From assembly GCA_022376465.1 (NCBI GenBank), contig JACDTU010000004.1:248001-312000 (forward strand): a DNA stretch of 64,000 bases, given 5' to 3'. The notes below the pieces were generated by a model. It had not been told where the DNA came from. It did not search any database and saw only the letters and a list, made by a program, of their open reading frames with translations. The stretch comes from Cubamyces lactineus (Eukaryota > Basidiomycota > Agaricomycetes > Polyporales > Polyporaceae). The position numbers were made by a program, and so were the translations under genes. Positions 1 through 10,194 of the stretch are shown here, one piece after another (position 1 is the first letter of the stretch; each line of letters opens with the position of its first letter).

Positions 1-1557
1 CGAGAGTACCTTGAAGGGCGGTTCCTTCTTCAACGAGACGGAGGATCCAAATCCAAGGCCGCGGGTCGACGCCGTCGCGCTGCCGCCCTCATCGGTGTTT
101 CCGTGATATTCCGAGGAGGCTAAGACGCTCCCCATGACCGCACGCACCCTCGCGGTACTCTCCGCAGGCTTGATGTACGGCTCGGTGAGCCACCGTCGTC
201 GTCCCCCGTCGTGCGCCTGGTACCACATCTTGCACGCCAGCCACTGCTTCTCGCACGCGCGGCACACTACACCATCAATCTCAAGCTGTCCCAGACAGCA
301 GCGATCACACGATGGCACAGACGGGGCGGGGGATGACGAAGGTGACGCGCAGCTAGTCGCGGGCGATAGCGGCGCGAGTAGATTGCACCCGCGTATGGGA
401 GTCGTCGCCTCGACATATTTGGAGAGCGTGATGGGCGATCGCGGGACGAAGACCGGCGAGTGTGCTATTTGCGGCGTTGGTAGAGTGAGCATGAGCGATG
501 GTGCAGTGAGGAGACTTGGGCAGGCGGTGCCAGAGCCTTGTGTTATCGGAGTGATCGGAACAGAACCGTCCAGCGTACTGCTGCATTCTCCCGTAAAAGC
601 CCCGGTCGCTGGGAGGGATCGCTCGTCGGGACCCTTGCGTCATGTTGATATTAGCACAACCAGGGGTTCACCACCGTAACACTTACCTGGCAAATGCGGG
701 CAAACACAATGCCAGATGCTTCATCGACGAATTGCGGACGTGCACAATTGCCTAATCCGCTGAGGTCCGTCAGATGCGATACGGCGGTGTGGTATTCGCT
801 TGGCACCGAAGAATCCTCCCCCGCAAATGAGCACGGCTATACGGATCAGTCGCATTCATGTGTATCCTCAACGTGCCTGGAAATGAACGACATACGTTAC
901 CGAAGTCTTCTGTGTCCGAATCTTGGTCCTCCCCAACGACCTGCACGGACCGTAGAGACACTTCGCATTAGTCCCAGAGAAACGGTACCAGGAGGGCCTC
1001 ACCGTCAAAGCAACGACGGCGCGACCGCCGATCCTCTGAAGCGGACAGTTAGGGCACACTTTTGCACGCTCGTATGAGGGCCGCCTGCGTACCGTCAGCC
1101 TTCGAACAGACTTCAGGATTTTGCCCTGGGCAGGAGCCGACGGCAGAACGACGCCTGTAATCTTGTCGACCGCCGGGATGTCCGAGATGACCTGCAGCCA
1201 CGCTCATGTCGACCGATGCGCAAGCGAGCGGATTGAATGGAGGGAGACGCACCAACTCCTGTCTCGCGACGGCCACCTGCACTCGTCCCGCGAAGTGAAG
1301 TTCATTCCGCCTCGCTGTGCGAGGCTGGCGGCGGAGGATCCTCGGCTCAGTGCGCACGACCGCGTCCTGGCGACGTGGCGAGCCATTCAAATTCGCAGCC
1401 CGTCGTTGGGAGATAGTCATGCAGGAGGACTCACTGGACGAGCCCTGACGATGTTCTCGATGAACCATGACGACTTCTGGCGGAGGCCCTGCACCAGGCG
1501 AGAGCCGAGGCTCCGAGCGAGCCGAGTCCTGCTCGGCTGCTGCAGTGCGCGCGCCAT
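1..1557 (-). CDS. Unrecognised six-exon protein with paired Cys motifs, 3' end beyond the left edge
   Basis: I do not recognise the family. Exons by hand: 1435-1557, 1253-1366, 1003-1191, 896-940, 687-836 and 1-633, giving at least 418 residues. Every junction is GT..AG and keeps phase, including a GTATGT donor at 895 and a GTAAGT donor at 686 with a CTAAT branch site. The N-terminus is basic (MARALQQPSRTRLARSLG). Around residue 120 lies a C-x2-C pair (VCPNC), followed by an acidic patch (GEDQDSDTEDF). The last visible exon holds a Ser/Pro-rich linker and then a second Cys cluster, CDRCC, VVCRACEKQW and LACKMWY, spaced like a zinc ribbon, ending in a RRRWLTEPYIKP segment. Zinc binding and a nuclear role are inference. 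The stop codon is not in the window. No single reading frame covers the gene, so it is easily missed. Confidence 0.6.
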
Positions 1558-3330
1558 GCTGTGAAGCGATTGTATAGTAGAACAGTGTTATCCCAGTAGA
1601 GTGGATGTGAGTAGTAGAACAATGTGCTCTCCTGTAGCTAGCGCATACGCAGAGAGGTCGTGGTGGGAGTACTTGGTCAAGAAGGAGCAAGCAAGGCGCC
1701 TCAAACGGACCAACTCGCCACACCGCGTAGGCGCCCATCTGCTTAGAGTTCGGGCCGGTCTCCTACACTCAGTCCATCTCCCGGACAACGCCCGTATAGT
1801 TTCTTTCCTACTACCACTTACTACTAATCCGTACCGTCGTTGAGGATGCACGGCGGTCATTCGCACTCGCATGACTAAACTGGTCGACTGCGGCTCACCA
1901 CATTCTTCAACCAGATCGCTGGGTATGCCTTCCACCGAGGACCTCGCATCAGGGTAAGCGGTTCTAACGGGCACATTGAAGCACTTCACACCTGTTGCTG
2001 GAAGTCCTGAACCAGCCCGACGCTCTTCATGAAACTCTCCTGAAAACTCTCAGATGTATTATACCGTCGATCCAGGGCTTTCTTTCCTCTCCAACCTGAT
2101 AGTAACCAACATACAGTGTCATACACAGATGTTCTGAAAGGACGCGGAGTTCGGTATTTCCCCGAACATCCTCCCGCACCTCTAATCGCGCCCATAAGTC
2201 CTGCCTGCCCTACACTTGCCCACGGTCCTAACAGCATGCTTCCTGCCACCAGCTCTATACGCATGTTCCATGAGCGTGAACGCTTCGGAACTTCTACGTA
2301 CACTTGGCGGTCCGGCACAGATTCAGTTCGGTGCAGTGCCGCCGGGCTGCTCGGGCTCCTATGCGCCCTACGCTCCAAACGAAGGGCTCGTCACGCCCGT
2401 TCCAGGATCGCTTACGCATTCGGCGTTGGAGCGTACGCCGCTCATATCGCCGAACTCTCCAAAGTACGGGGTACGCATCAAGGGACTAGCCGCGTTTTCG
2501 CGCACGCAGTGCGCGGCAGCCTGAGGCGGAATATTCATCGCGAATCCCCCAAATCCGCGGAAGACCTAACACCGTTCCCCCTCTCTACTGACCACTCTCT
2601 TGGGTCAAGGAAAAGTTTCCGACCTCCTACTACTCCTGACTTTGCGATTGGCTCTGGGTACGAACCCTCAAGGCGTGGCGGGACCTCTCAGGGGTTGACA
2701 TGACTCTGAACTCAACCATGTCCTTCTCTTGGTCAGTGAGACTCAGCGGAGACTTACTAGCGGCGGCTCGTCTACTCAACACCTCAGCATCGCCATTGGT
2801 GAGTCGCTCTAGCGGTATACGACGTCGGTACACCAAGAGTTAATATTCTAATATTCTACCACTAGGCTCCTGCTGACAGATGAATGCTTTCAATGTTCAC
2901 CGAACAGCTCGCAATTGCGTCGAGACAGCTACGTCTTCGTCTGGCTTGTCTCTTGTCGTTAGCAGTCACCCTCCCCTCTCCCCCCTTTCCTTTCATGTGA
3001 ACGCATTGTGATTTCTTGAACCTGTTATCGAGACCGCGTCTTTCGTGTCATTTTCTTGCACTCTATTTAGAGCACAATTGCTGAAGTAGCGGTCAGCGTC
3101 GTCGTTGTACGTACCATTATCTTCTGTCTTTCCCTGAAATCACCGATGCTCGGCCCCACAACAACGGTACGATCATATAAACCATGTATCACTTTGGATT
3201 TACGTTCTTCACAGTTAGGCTCGCATTACATCGGCAGCGAATGCCACAAGCCCGTTACTCCCGCGCCCCCTGCAATGACAACGAGACGAGACCGGTCTTC
3301 ATAGCAAGAGTACCACCAACGCCTGTCGGC

Positions 3331-3460
3331 CCCCGGGGATCATCGCCAGCCCGAAGTTCCCTGAACCTCGTTGCCCTCATTCCGTCCGCAAGCGCTCGCA
3401 TCCCAACGAGCAGGTATCGGCGGCCATCGCAACCTTCCTCGACACGCGCGGGGTCATATT
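3331..3460. repeat. Diverged duplicated block, copy A
   Basis: This block aligns by eye with 3871-3990 at roughly three quarters identity. Shared landmarks in the same order are CCCGGGATCATCGC-like, CCTCGTTGC-CTCAT, GCGCTCGCATCCC-ACGAG and CACGCGCG. Similarity continues weakly into 3461-3530, where GTGGCCGTGGTTCGCGTTC matches ATGGCCACGGTTCACGTTC in copy B. No terminal repeats or target-site duplications were found, so the type of element is unknown. Confidence 0.6.
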
Positions 3461-3870
3461 ACGACAGGCCACTGCACCGGTACCGTGGCCGTGGTTCGCG
3501 TTCGACGCAAGCGAGTCGTCGCGTCCTTAATCCGTTACCGCGCATCGAGCGAGCTTTTTATATCCTCCCTTCTTCTCGGCCGTATCGGGCATGCTCGAGC
3601 GCATTCAGAGCGCAAATGGACGGAGCAGCAGTCGGTGACCCCGGGTTCCATCCGTAAGTCGTTCCGCACTGCTGGTACGATCGTGAAGTTGGGCACTCAT
3701 GATTCTCGCCCAGAACATTATGCAGGCCTCGCAGTCTAGCTTGAACAGCTCTCGACGCGGACCTGTCGAGAGTCGAGACTGTCATCGTCTTGTGTCATAT
3801 CACCTTGTTTCCGGTCGGCGGTCAGCCAGGGCACCCCGGTGTTCATCAGAGTGGAATGGCAGCTATAAAC

Positions 3871-3990
3871 CTCCCGGGATCATCGCATGCCCGCTTCCCG
3901 AGCCTCGTTGCGCTCATCTCGGCGTCGAGCGCTCGCATCCCGACGAGGAGGTAGCGGACGTACGAAATCGCTCATCACGCGCGCGGTTAT
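3871..3990. repeat. Diverged duplicated block, copy B
   Basis: Direct-orientation partner of 3331-3460, displaced by about 540 bp. The differences are mostly transitions plus small indels. That pattern fits an old tandem duplication, possibly altered by C-to-T mutation, although I could not count the changes systematically. Confidence 0.6.
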
Positions 3991-4967
3991 ATCCGGCGTC
4001 CAGCACCATGGCCACGGTTCACGTTCCAAGCCAACGCGAGCGACATTTCCCGGAGGTATCTAATCGATTTTCATCGGGTGCTAAGTCATGCTATGATCAA
4101 GCAACTTCGGTGCGTATCTAATCCTCCGTCATCGCGCAGTACATCTTCGTTTCCTGACCTCAGAGCCTATAATTAGGCATGGCATGTAGAGCCAGTGTCA
4201 TGTTCCCACCTCGACATGCCGCCGTCACAAGGCCTGGAAGGATAGCATCCAGTTCGACTGCCGCACGACTGAGGACGCCCCCAGACGTTTTGGATGCCTG
4301 CCAGCCTGAGGAGATACGCTTAAAAGTATGGGTACATCTGGAGCATGGAGCTTGAACTTCTCTTTCAGGTGTCTACGGGGAAGAATCACGCACCGCTCGA
4401 ACGACTCTCGGCATTCCAGGCGGACTACGAACGCGACAGGGTCCAGCTTATCTCACTGAGCTAGTTCGGCTGAGATATTCTCTAGACCTCTGACCACTGT
4501 CACAAGCTCCTCAACTCGCCCTTTCAGAGTCCTGCGATAACCTGTCTGGCTCGGAATGCTTTTTGCCTCACACTCGGGTTCTGCTAGACAGGCTTGAACC
4601 GATCGCTTAGCGCGAGGAGAGCCACTTGAGTGTGCATCTAGGATTGACTAGCGTTGTGCTCAACCCTCCGCTGTGCGCGTATCGTCTCGTGCATTATGAC
4701 TATCTGGCCAGTTCGCATTCTCCAACTCCTCGATCTAGGGCCGGGGACAGTTCGCCCTTGCATACGCGTCAACCCTGTCTGCAACAGCAGTCTTGGGGTA
4801 AGGCAATTCAGACTTCTATACTTTGTCAGGCTATGATATAGGTCACGGTACGTATGCAGTACATGGAAATTCCAGGCCCCACACGCCGTCTAGATATTGA
4901 ACACCACTAGGGCCACGCTGCACGTCTATTTAGTCTAAGGGTACTACCTCTCTTCGAACACCACGTT

Positions 4968-6469
4968 CTAAGCGCCCGAATCCTTTGCTTTGTTCTTGAA
5001 CGCCTCCTTAACCATCAGCCATTCTATCGTCGACACACCCCCAGCTTGGAGGACCGCGCCGACCTCGTTCCACGTCTCCGGCATGGTGCAGATAAGGTCC
5101 AAGTCTGCTTCGGTGACGAGGCCCATCTTGCGAAAAAGCGGCGCGGCATAGCCCAGAGGCCGGCGTAAACCCTCGAGAAAGCGCTGTATTGCAGGAGGCT
5201 GCTCGGGCAAGCTTTGAATAGAACATGGAGAGGCGATAGTCCCAGCCTGAGAAGGTATACGGCGCGAGACCACCTTAGACACGGCTGCAGCGTCATCCGG
5301 ATCAGCCTTGACGCGGGCCGGACGGGAGTCGACAACGACGTCGTCAGGGACGGTGAGCACAGACGACTTGGACGAGCAAGAGATACTTCTTGTAAGGCTC
5401 GGTGTTGAGCTGAGAGGTTGACGGCCAGGAAAAGACAAGGTAGGGATCCCAGCGTCGGCAAGTGTACGTGTGCTCGAAGCGGCAGAAAGCGGCGTCACGC
5501 GAGATTCAACAGGTGACCAGACTGCCGGCCTGAGCGTAGGAGCAAATCCCGATCCCTTCTCTAGCGCAGGGCTATCCTCAGGAGATTCGACGACGTGCAC
5601 GACGTCAGCCTGAGCTCTCTCTGGACGAGTAGCAGGTGTTCTCGGCGTGCCTCTAGTCGTTTGTTGCTGATGAGCAGCGCTATCACCCGCGCTAGCTTCT
5701 GAATCGATGTATCAGCACTCTGAGGACGGTGAGCAGAAGAAATAGTTGTACGCACGTTGGACAGCGTCGTTCGTGATCACCTCGGTCTTGGTCTCGGAGG
5801 GCGCGTCATCCGCACGCGATGCGCTGCTGATTGAGAAGTCGTCTTCAGAGTTCATCGACGACGAAGACTGATCCGCATCGGCTCCTCCAGCAGCGTGTCC
5901 AGCGGTCGGCGACCGATACTGCGCGTAGCCCTCGCAGCGTTGAAAGATATGGTTCTAGCGCGTACGACGCGTGACGTCAGCCGTCATTTAGAGACGCGTC
6001 GCCCACGCAAGCGCCCATGTACTCACGCGTATAGGCGTGGCCATGGCCCACGACCTGTCGCAGTGCGGGCAGTGGAAGAGCGAGGTGGCGGGATTGCGCC
6101 GCAAGACGAAGCTGGCGAGCGGGTGCCCCTTGAAGTAGATCTTGGTGTGCTGCTGGTGTACGGTGCGTCGGTGGTAGTTGGCGGACTTGTGGTGTGTGCC
6201 GCAACAGAAGATTGGTTCCCTAGCTTCTTTGGGCCTGCGATAGAGCGTGTTAGTCGGTGCGCACGATTGCATACAATTGGTACGTACATTCTCGGAGACG
6301 AGTACAGGGCGAAGAGGCGAGGTTGCGGAGGTGGACGATGAGCTGAACGAAGCGCGACGATGTGCGCGACGCGAGAAGGGTGTGTTTTATAGGCCAAGGA
6401 AAATAAGACAGCAGTTGTGACAGAGCGTACTTTTGCACCGAAGACGGGGGTGACATCAATTGCGATCAT
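4968..6469 (-). CDS. Unrecognised Cys/His-rich protein with Ser-rich linker
   Basis: Not recognised as a named family. The five-exon model is 6431-6469, 6284-6342, 6027-6234, 5756-5918 and 4968-5698, 399 residues, with all phases consistent and GT..AG borders (for example GTGAGT after 6027). Residues about 30-100 contain a Cys/His-rich block (IFCCGTHHKSANYHRR, then FHCPHCDRSW) that could bind zinc, although the spacing is not classical C2H2. An acidic Ser-rich linker follows, and then a helical C-terminal module ending LICTMPETWNEVGAVLQAGG and EWLMVKEAFKNK. The start is the least certain part. An upstream open stretch near 6490-6600 (reading MGFPCRVRDGATVFIVFCDG) may be an extra 5' exon. The acceptor of exon 4 could be 12 bp upstream. 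It lies just downstream of the ING gene on the same strand. A nuclear regulatory role is only a guess. Confidence 0.6.
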
Positions 6470-6877
6470 GTCCTTTTCGGATGAGTGCTTGCCCGAATCG
6501 TCCGTCGACGCGTACAAATGCACCACACCTCTTGGCCGAGTCCGTCACAGAAGACGATGAACACAGTGGCGCCATCCCGTACGCGGCAGGGGAAGCCCAT
6601 ACGAGCTGCAGGTACAACAGATGTCAGCGGCACAACAACATTTCAGTTCCGCTTGCACGATGAGCTCCGAGTGTGTCACTTGACGAGACCCTTCACACGT
6701 TCAGCTGCGAGACCAATAGTAGACGCTAGCTATAGTATACACAAGACAAGGAGACCAGCAACACAGCGATCGTATCCAGAACGAGGTATCGTACAAGTAC
6801 TGTCACTGTGGCCATCCGAATGAGCAAACACTTCGTCCGAGTGGAGGAGCAAGACGTACGTACCACGCTAGTCGATC

Positions 6878-8442
6878 TCATGCGCCATGGTTCCTGGCGG
6901 TACGACCGCCTGCAGTCCGTTTCTTCCCGCCTCGACCGGTCTTCTTCAGATTCTGGCGCTTCTCGAGACACCGCGCGCAGTACCACGTATCATCGGGGAC
7001 GACCGTGAGCCCGACGCACGCGATGTGGAACTGTAGAGCGAACGACCACGATCAGCCGCCGTATGACGCGCATCCAGCCAAAAGAGAGTACGCACCCATT
7101 CTTTCTCGCATTCCTCGTCGTCACAGGCGATCATCTCCCCGTAGCTTACTCCGTCACAGAAGCAGTACGTCTTGCCATCGTCTGCGTCGCCGTCAGGCTC
7201 CGCTGCGCTCAGTGTGCCGTCATTGCCCTCAATGGGCGCAGCGGCAATGTTGCGCGCGACGGGCATCCCGGGCCCTTCGAGCTGCCCATGAGGCCAATCG
7301 GGTATGACGCCGTTGCTTGTCGCACGGGTACCGTGCGGCTCCAGGAGCAGACCATTGTTCGATGTCGGGAAAGGCGCAGGTAGAGACGGGTGGCTGGAGG
7401 ACGGTGGTTGGGCGCTAAATGCATCCCGGCGCGAAGACGTGCTCTCCGCTTGGTTGCGTTTGTTCGCAGACGAGCTGCTGCCAGCACGCCCGGACGCGTT
7501 TTGCCGCGAGTTCGAGGTGCTGGATGGTGCGGGTAGGTTCTGGGGTAGGTGCGATGCTACAGACATGATCGATTCTGTAGGTGAGGCGACGCGGTCGGTG
7601 GTTCTGGAAGTTGGATATGTGAGCGGGGTTGCAAGAGAACGCGGGGAACAGGTGAAGTGGGGGGCTGAATGCGTGCGGAGGTTTGGGAAGCGTCGGGTGA
7701 CGCTGACGAGCGCAAAGAAGGACGAAATGATGTATACAGATCGTATGGATAGAATCACGAACCTTTTTGGCCGCGCACCATTCCGTGGTTTCTGGCCCGG
7801 TTGTGCCTCTACGCGGTCTTTCTTGGTAGGCGTCCTCGTGGGATCGATATCCTCATCTCTGCCCACCCTCTTCCTCTTCCCCGGGCTAGCCTCCACCCCA
7901 TTCCCGTACAATGCGTTGTATCCAGTCGTAGCACCCGCCGCACGGCGGTTGCGTCTGCCCTCGCCGGTCATGCCCGGGGGATAGAAGTTGCGCGTCGCCA
8001 CATGCGGATAGACGGTCTTCCTCGAGAGCGCCTCGGCGGTCTTTGCGAACTCTTGGTCGGGGATGAGGTCGAGCAGAGCTCTCATGTGCGCTTTGTGCGC
8101 CCGGAGGCCGTCGGCGGCGTGGCAGGCGACGCGGATTTTGTCCTCGCCGCCGAGCTTGAGGCGCCCGGCCTCCTCCGCGATCTCGGTGAGGAGGAAGAGG
8201 CGGTCGTCGTTCGTGCCGGTCTTGGTCTCAATCATGGCAATGAGCTCGTTGATTTTGGCGGTGAGGAGCGTGATGGAGGAGGAGAGGACGGCGTCGAGCT
8301 CACGCAGGTCGCCGAAGTTGCGGGAGAGGTCGACGGGGACGCTGTCGAGCGTGTGGGTGTACTCTGAGAGGAGGGCGAGGCCGTATGCGGTGGGGGGCGA
8401 GGAGACGGGGGCGCCGTTGACGGTGGATGGTCTGCGCGACAT
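6878..8442 (-). CDS. ING-family PHD-finger protein (histone acetyltransferase/deacetylase complex reader)
   Basis: Three exons: 7763-8442, 7096-7603 and 6878-7030 (446 residues), joined in phase. The N-terminal ING domain (about residues 15-115) has the helical pattern of the family, with LSEYTHTLDSVPVDLSRNFG and a long coiled segment. A basic, Ser-rich linker with KRKR and KKDR stretches suggests nuclear import. The C-terminal PHD finger reads YCFCDGVSYGEMIACDDEEC, EKEW, then across the last intron FHIACVGL, TWYCARCLEK. All eight zinc ligands of the C4HC3 pattern are visible, as is the aromatic cage region. In this family (Yng2, Pho23, ING1-5) the PHD finger binds H3K4me3 and tethers NuA4-type acetyltransferases or Rpd3L-type deacetylases. 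I cannot tell which complex from sequence alone. A short basic tail (KKTGRGGKKR) follows the finger, typical of ING proteins. Confidence 0.9.
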
Positions 8443-8644
8443 GGCTATCGGCGGCGTAGGGGTGGAGGGAGAAGGAAGGGGGTGAAAGATGGTGTTCGAG
8501 TGTCGAGACCACCGCCGGTGCAGGGCCCCAGCAAGCTCTCACTCGCTCTCACTGTCTTCCGCCACCGGTTGCCGGGCCGCCGATTCAAAGCACGCAAAAG
8601 GATACGGGCGGGCGTCTACCCGCGCATCATCCGCCCCGCAAGGC

Positions 8645-9385
8645 TCAATCGGTCAAGCGCCCAAAGAATCTTTGTACCAGTCCACTACCATAACAATCGC
8701 CCTCCGGGCACGCCTGGACTACGCCCGTCTGAGACTCTGAGATGACTGGGTGGTAAGCAGCCCGATTGTACGTCGTAGGTAACACTTCCTCAGGGAGCAC
8801 GTCATTCCGAAGAAGATGGAGATTTACTTGGCTGGGTTGCTCACATGTAGCTTTTTCTGGCGGGGTCAGTCGACCACAAATAGCGCAGACCACATCCTTG
8901 GGGGATGTCATTGACATGGCTTGCTCCCACTGGCACTCTCTTATTATGGTATGGCGTAGAGTAGTACCGGCGAGCTCAAGGTATGCACTCTCATGATCGA
9001 AGTTCGCTACTGGGTCGACCTCTACTGGAACAGAAGTCGCTGAGGGATCACCCATGCCTGTAGCTGGGCGGCCGGCCATGGCAGCCTCAGTATGACATAT
9101 GATTGTATTGCTGTGACCTGAGCTAATCTTTCTCGGGGCTTTTAAGATACGAAAGACGTACCTGACCTCACTACAACCTTTGGAGGGACATTCATGCATA
9201 TCCAAGAGCTGCGCAAGCTGAGTAATACTCTGATTCTTGGCAGGCACCTTCACATCGTGAGCTCGTGCAATATTTTGGAGCTGGCCAACCCGCCAGTAAG
9301 TAATAAGCGGCCAAATATTGTGCAGGACCTGTCCGGCATTTGCAGCGAACTTGAACCCTTTTTTCCAGCTGTCCGTTCTGCTCAC
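8645..9385 (-). pseudogene. Helitron-like Rep/helicase protein, N-terminal remnant
   Basis: The frame encodes 246 residues resembling the N-terminal leader of Agaricomycete Helitron-type proteins. A SAP-like stretch (LAQLLDMHECPSKGC) comes first, then CAICGRLTPPEK, and then LHLLRNDVLPEEVLPTTYNR, a signature I associate with this group. The reading frame ends in LVQRFFGRLTD. There is no Rep HUH motif and no Pif1-like helicase, which normally follow over a thousand or more residues, so this is a 5' fragment. A GTACGT site after CSE may mark an intron. The frame starts within 25 bp of a divergent tyrosine recombinase frame, suggesting one mobile element broke the other. The family call rests on remembered motifs and is moderately sure. 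Confidence 0.55.
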
Positions 9386-9409
9386 TCCACTCCCCTAGTC
9401 ACCAGAACA

Positions 9410-10087
9410 ATGCGTGGTTTCAAGCGTCTCCGCAGCAAGCCCGTTGTCCGCAAGCGTGCCCTCACGCGAGACGACCTTGCTCGCGCTGTTTCCTCTTTTG
9501 GACCCTCCCCCAGTCACGATGACCTCCTTTTCGTGGCCATTCTTTTGTCGGGTTTCCACGTGCTCCTGCAGCTCGGCGAGTTGGTATGGCCTGATCGTGT
9601 TGAGCTGCAGACTGTGCGCAAGCTATCCATGCGTGCAACGGTGAAGGTCAACGAGAACGGATACGAGTACTCACTTCCCGCGCACAAAGCCGACCCATTT
9701 TTCGAAGGAAACCGAGTACTGGTCCGTCGCTCCGCATCTAGTCCCAACCCACTGGCAGCTTTTGAAGCCTACCTCACAATCCGCGACCACCGTTTCCCAC
9801 TTCGCGCTGAATTGTGGCTGCAAGCGGACGGGCGTGTCCCCACCAGAGCCTGGTTCATGCAGCGTCTCCGCCGCATTTTCCCTCGGGACATCGCCGGTCA
9901 CTCCATGCGCGCAGGTGGCACAACCTCCCTCGCAGCAGCAGGCGTTCCGCCAGCCACCATACAAGCCTTTGGACGTTGATCATCTGACGCATGGCCGGTT
10001 TACATCCGAAAACACCCGGCGCTGTTGAGCACAATGCTCACAGACGGGCGGTCTCTCCATGATGGGGCCAACACTGCTGGCAGTTAG
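9410..10087 (+). pseudogene. Tyrosine recombinase remnant of a mobile element, inactivated
   Basis: The frame from 9410 encodes a YR-type DNA breaking-rejoining domain of the kind carried by DIRS/Crypton-like fungal elements. Signs are a KRALTRDDLARAVSSFGPS lead-in, LLSGFHVLLQLGELVWPD, and the box GHSMRAGGTTSLAAAGVPP. Two lesions are visible. At the position where relatives have the first catalytic Arg (LLRLGEL) this copy has Gln (CAG, LLQLGEL). A TGA at 9977-9979 stands where a Trp is expected between IQAFGR and SSDAWPVYIRKHP, so translation stops before the catalytic Tyr. Beyond the stop the frame stays open to TAG at 10085-10087. Catalysis by this family needs R, HxxR and Y; this copy should be dead. 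No upstream N-terminal domain, LTRs or other element genes were seen. Confidence 0.75.
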
Positions 10088-10187
10088 CCTGTGGCGACTT
10101 TGTGCGCCACGCTGGCCAGCCAACCGCGCCGTATCCTTTCCCCGCGTCCCTCTTTTTCCCCACTCATCTGCAGCTTGCGCCTCATCC

Positions 10188-10194
10188 TATAAAA
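10188..10194 (+). promoter_or_regulatory. TATA box with C/T-rich leader but no gene behind it
   Basis: TATAAAA is followed 25-110 bp downstream by a long C/T-rich run (about 10210-10295), the usual layout of a strong fungal promoter and leader. No convincing coding sequence follows within 1 kb; the nearby frames are short and composition-poor. It could be the promoter of the neighbouring mobile element or of a deleted gene. Confidence 0.4.

Larger units (their letters stand above)
1558..4967. other. Gene-poor stretch with weak ORFs and a diverged duplication
   Basis: No gene can be defended here. Open frames exist on both strands but overlap each other and lack family resemblance. The least unconvincing is a plus-strand frame at 2216-2524 containing MSVNASELLRTLGGPAQIQF and a Pro/Ser-rich continuation, with moderately coding-like third positions; it has no clear exon partners. 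A short frame at 1601-1843 diverges from the gene ending at 1557. The 3.3-4.0 kb part holds a duplicated block listed separately. 2.8-3.2 kb is C/T-rich and looks non-coding. Confidence 0.5.

Noticed and set aside
353..643. 96-residue minus-strand frame
   Set aside because: It lies in the wrong register over the last visible exon of the left-edge gene. The other frame runs continuously into the CDRCC cluster.
1049..1738. 229-residue minus-strand open frame
   Set aside because: It crosses introns of the left-edge gene. Only parts of it (1253-1366) are coding in this frame, and the rest is chance opening.
7304..8485. Long plus-strand frames opposite the ING gene
   Set aside because: They are GC-rich antisense shadows of the ING exons with no motifs of their own.
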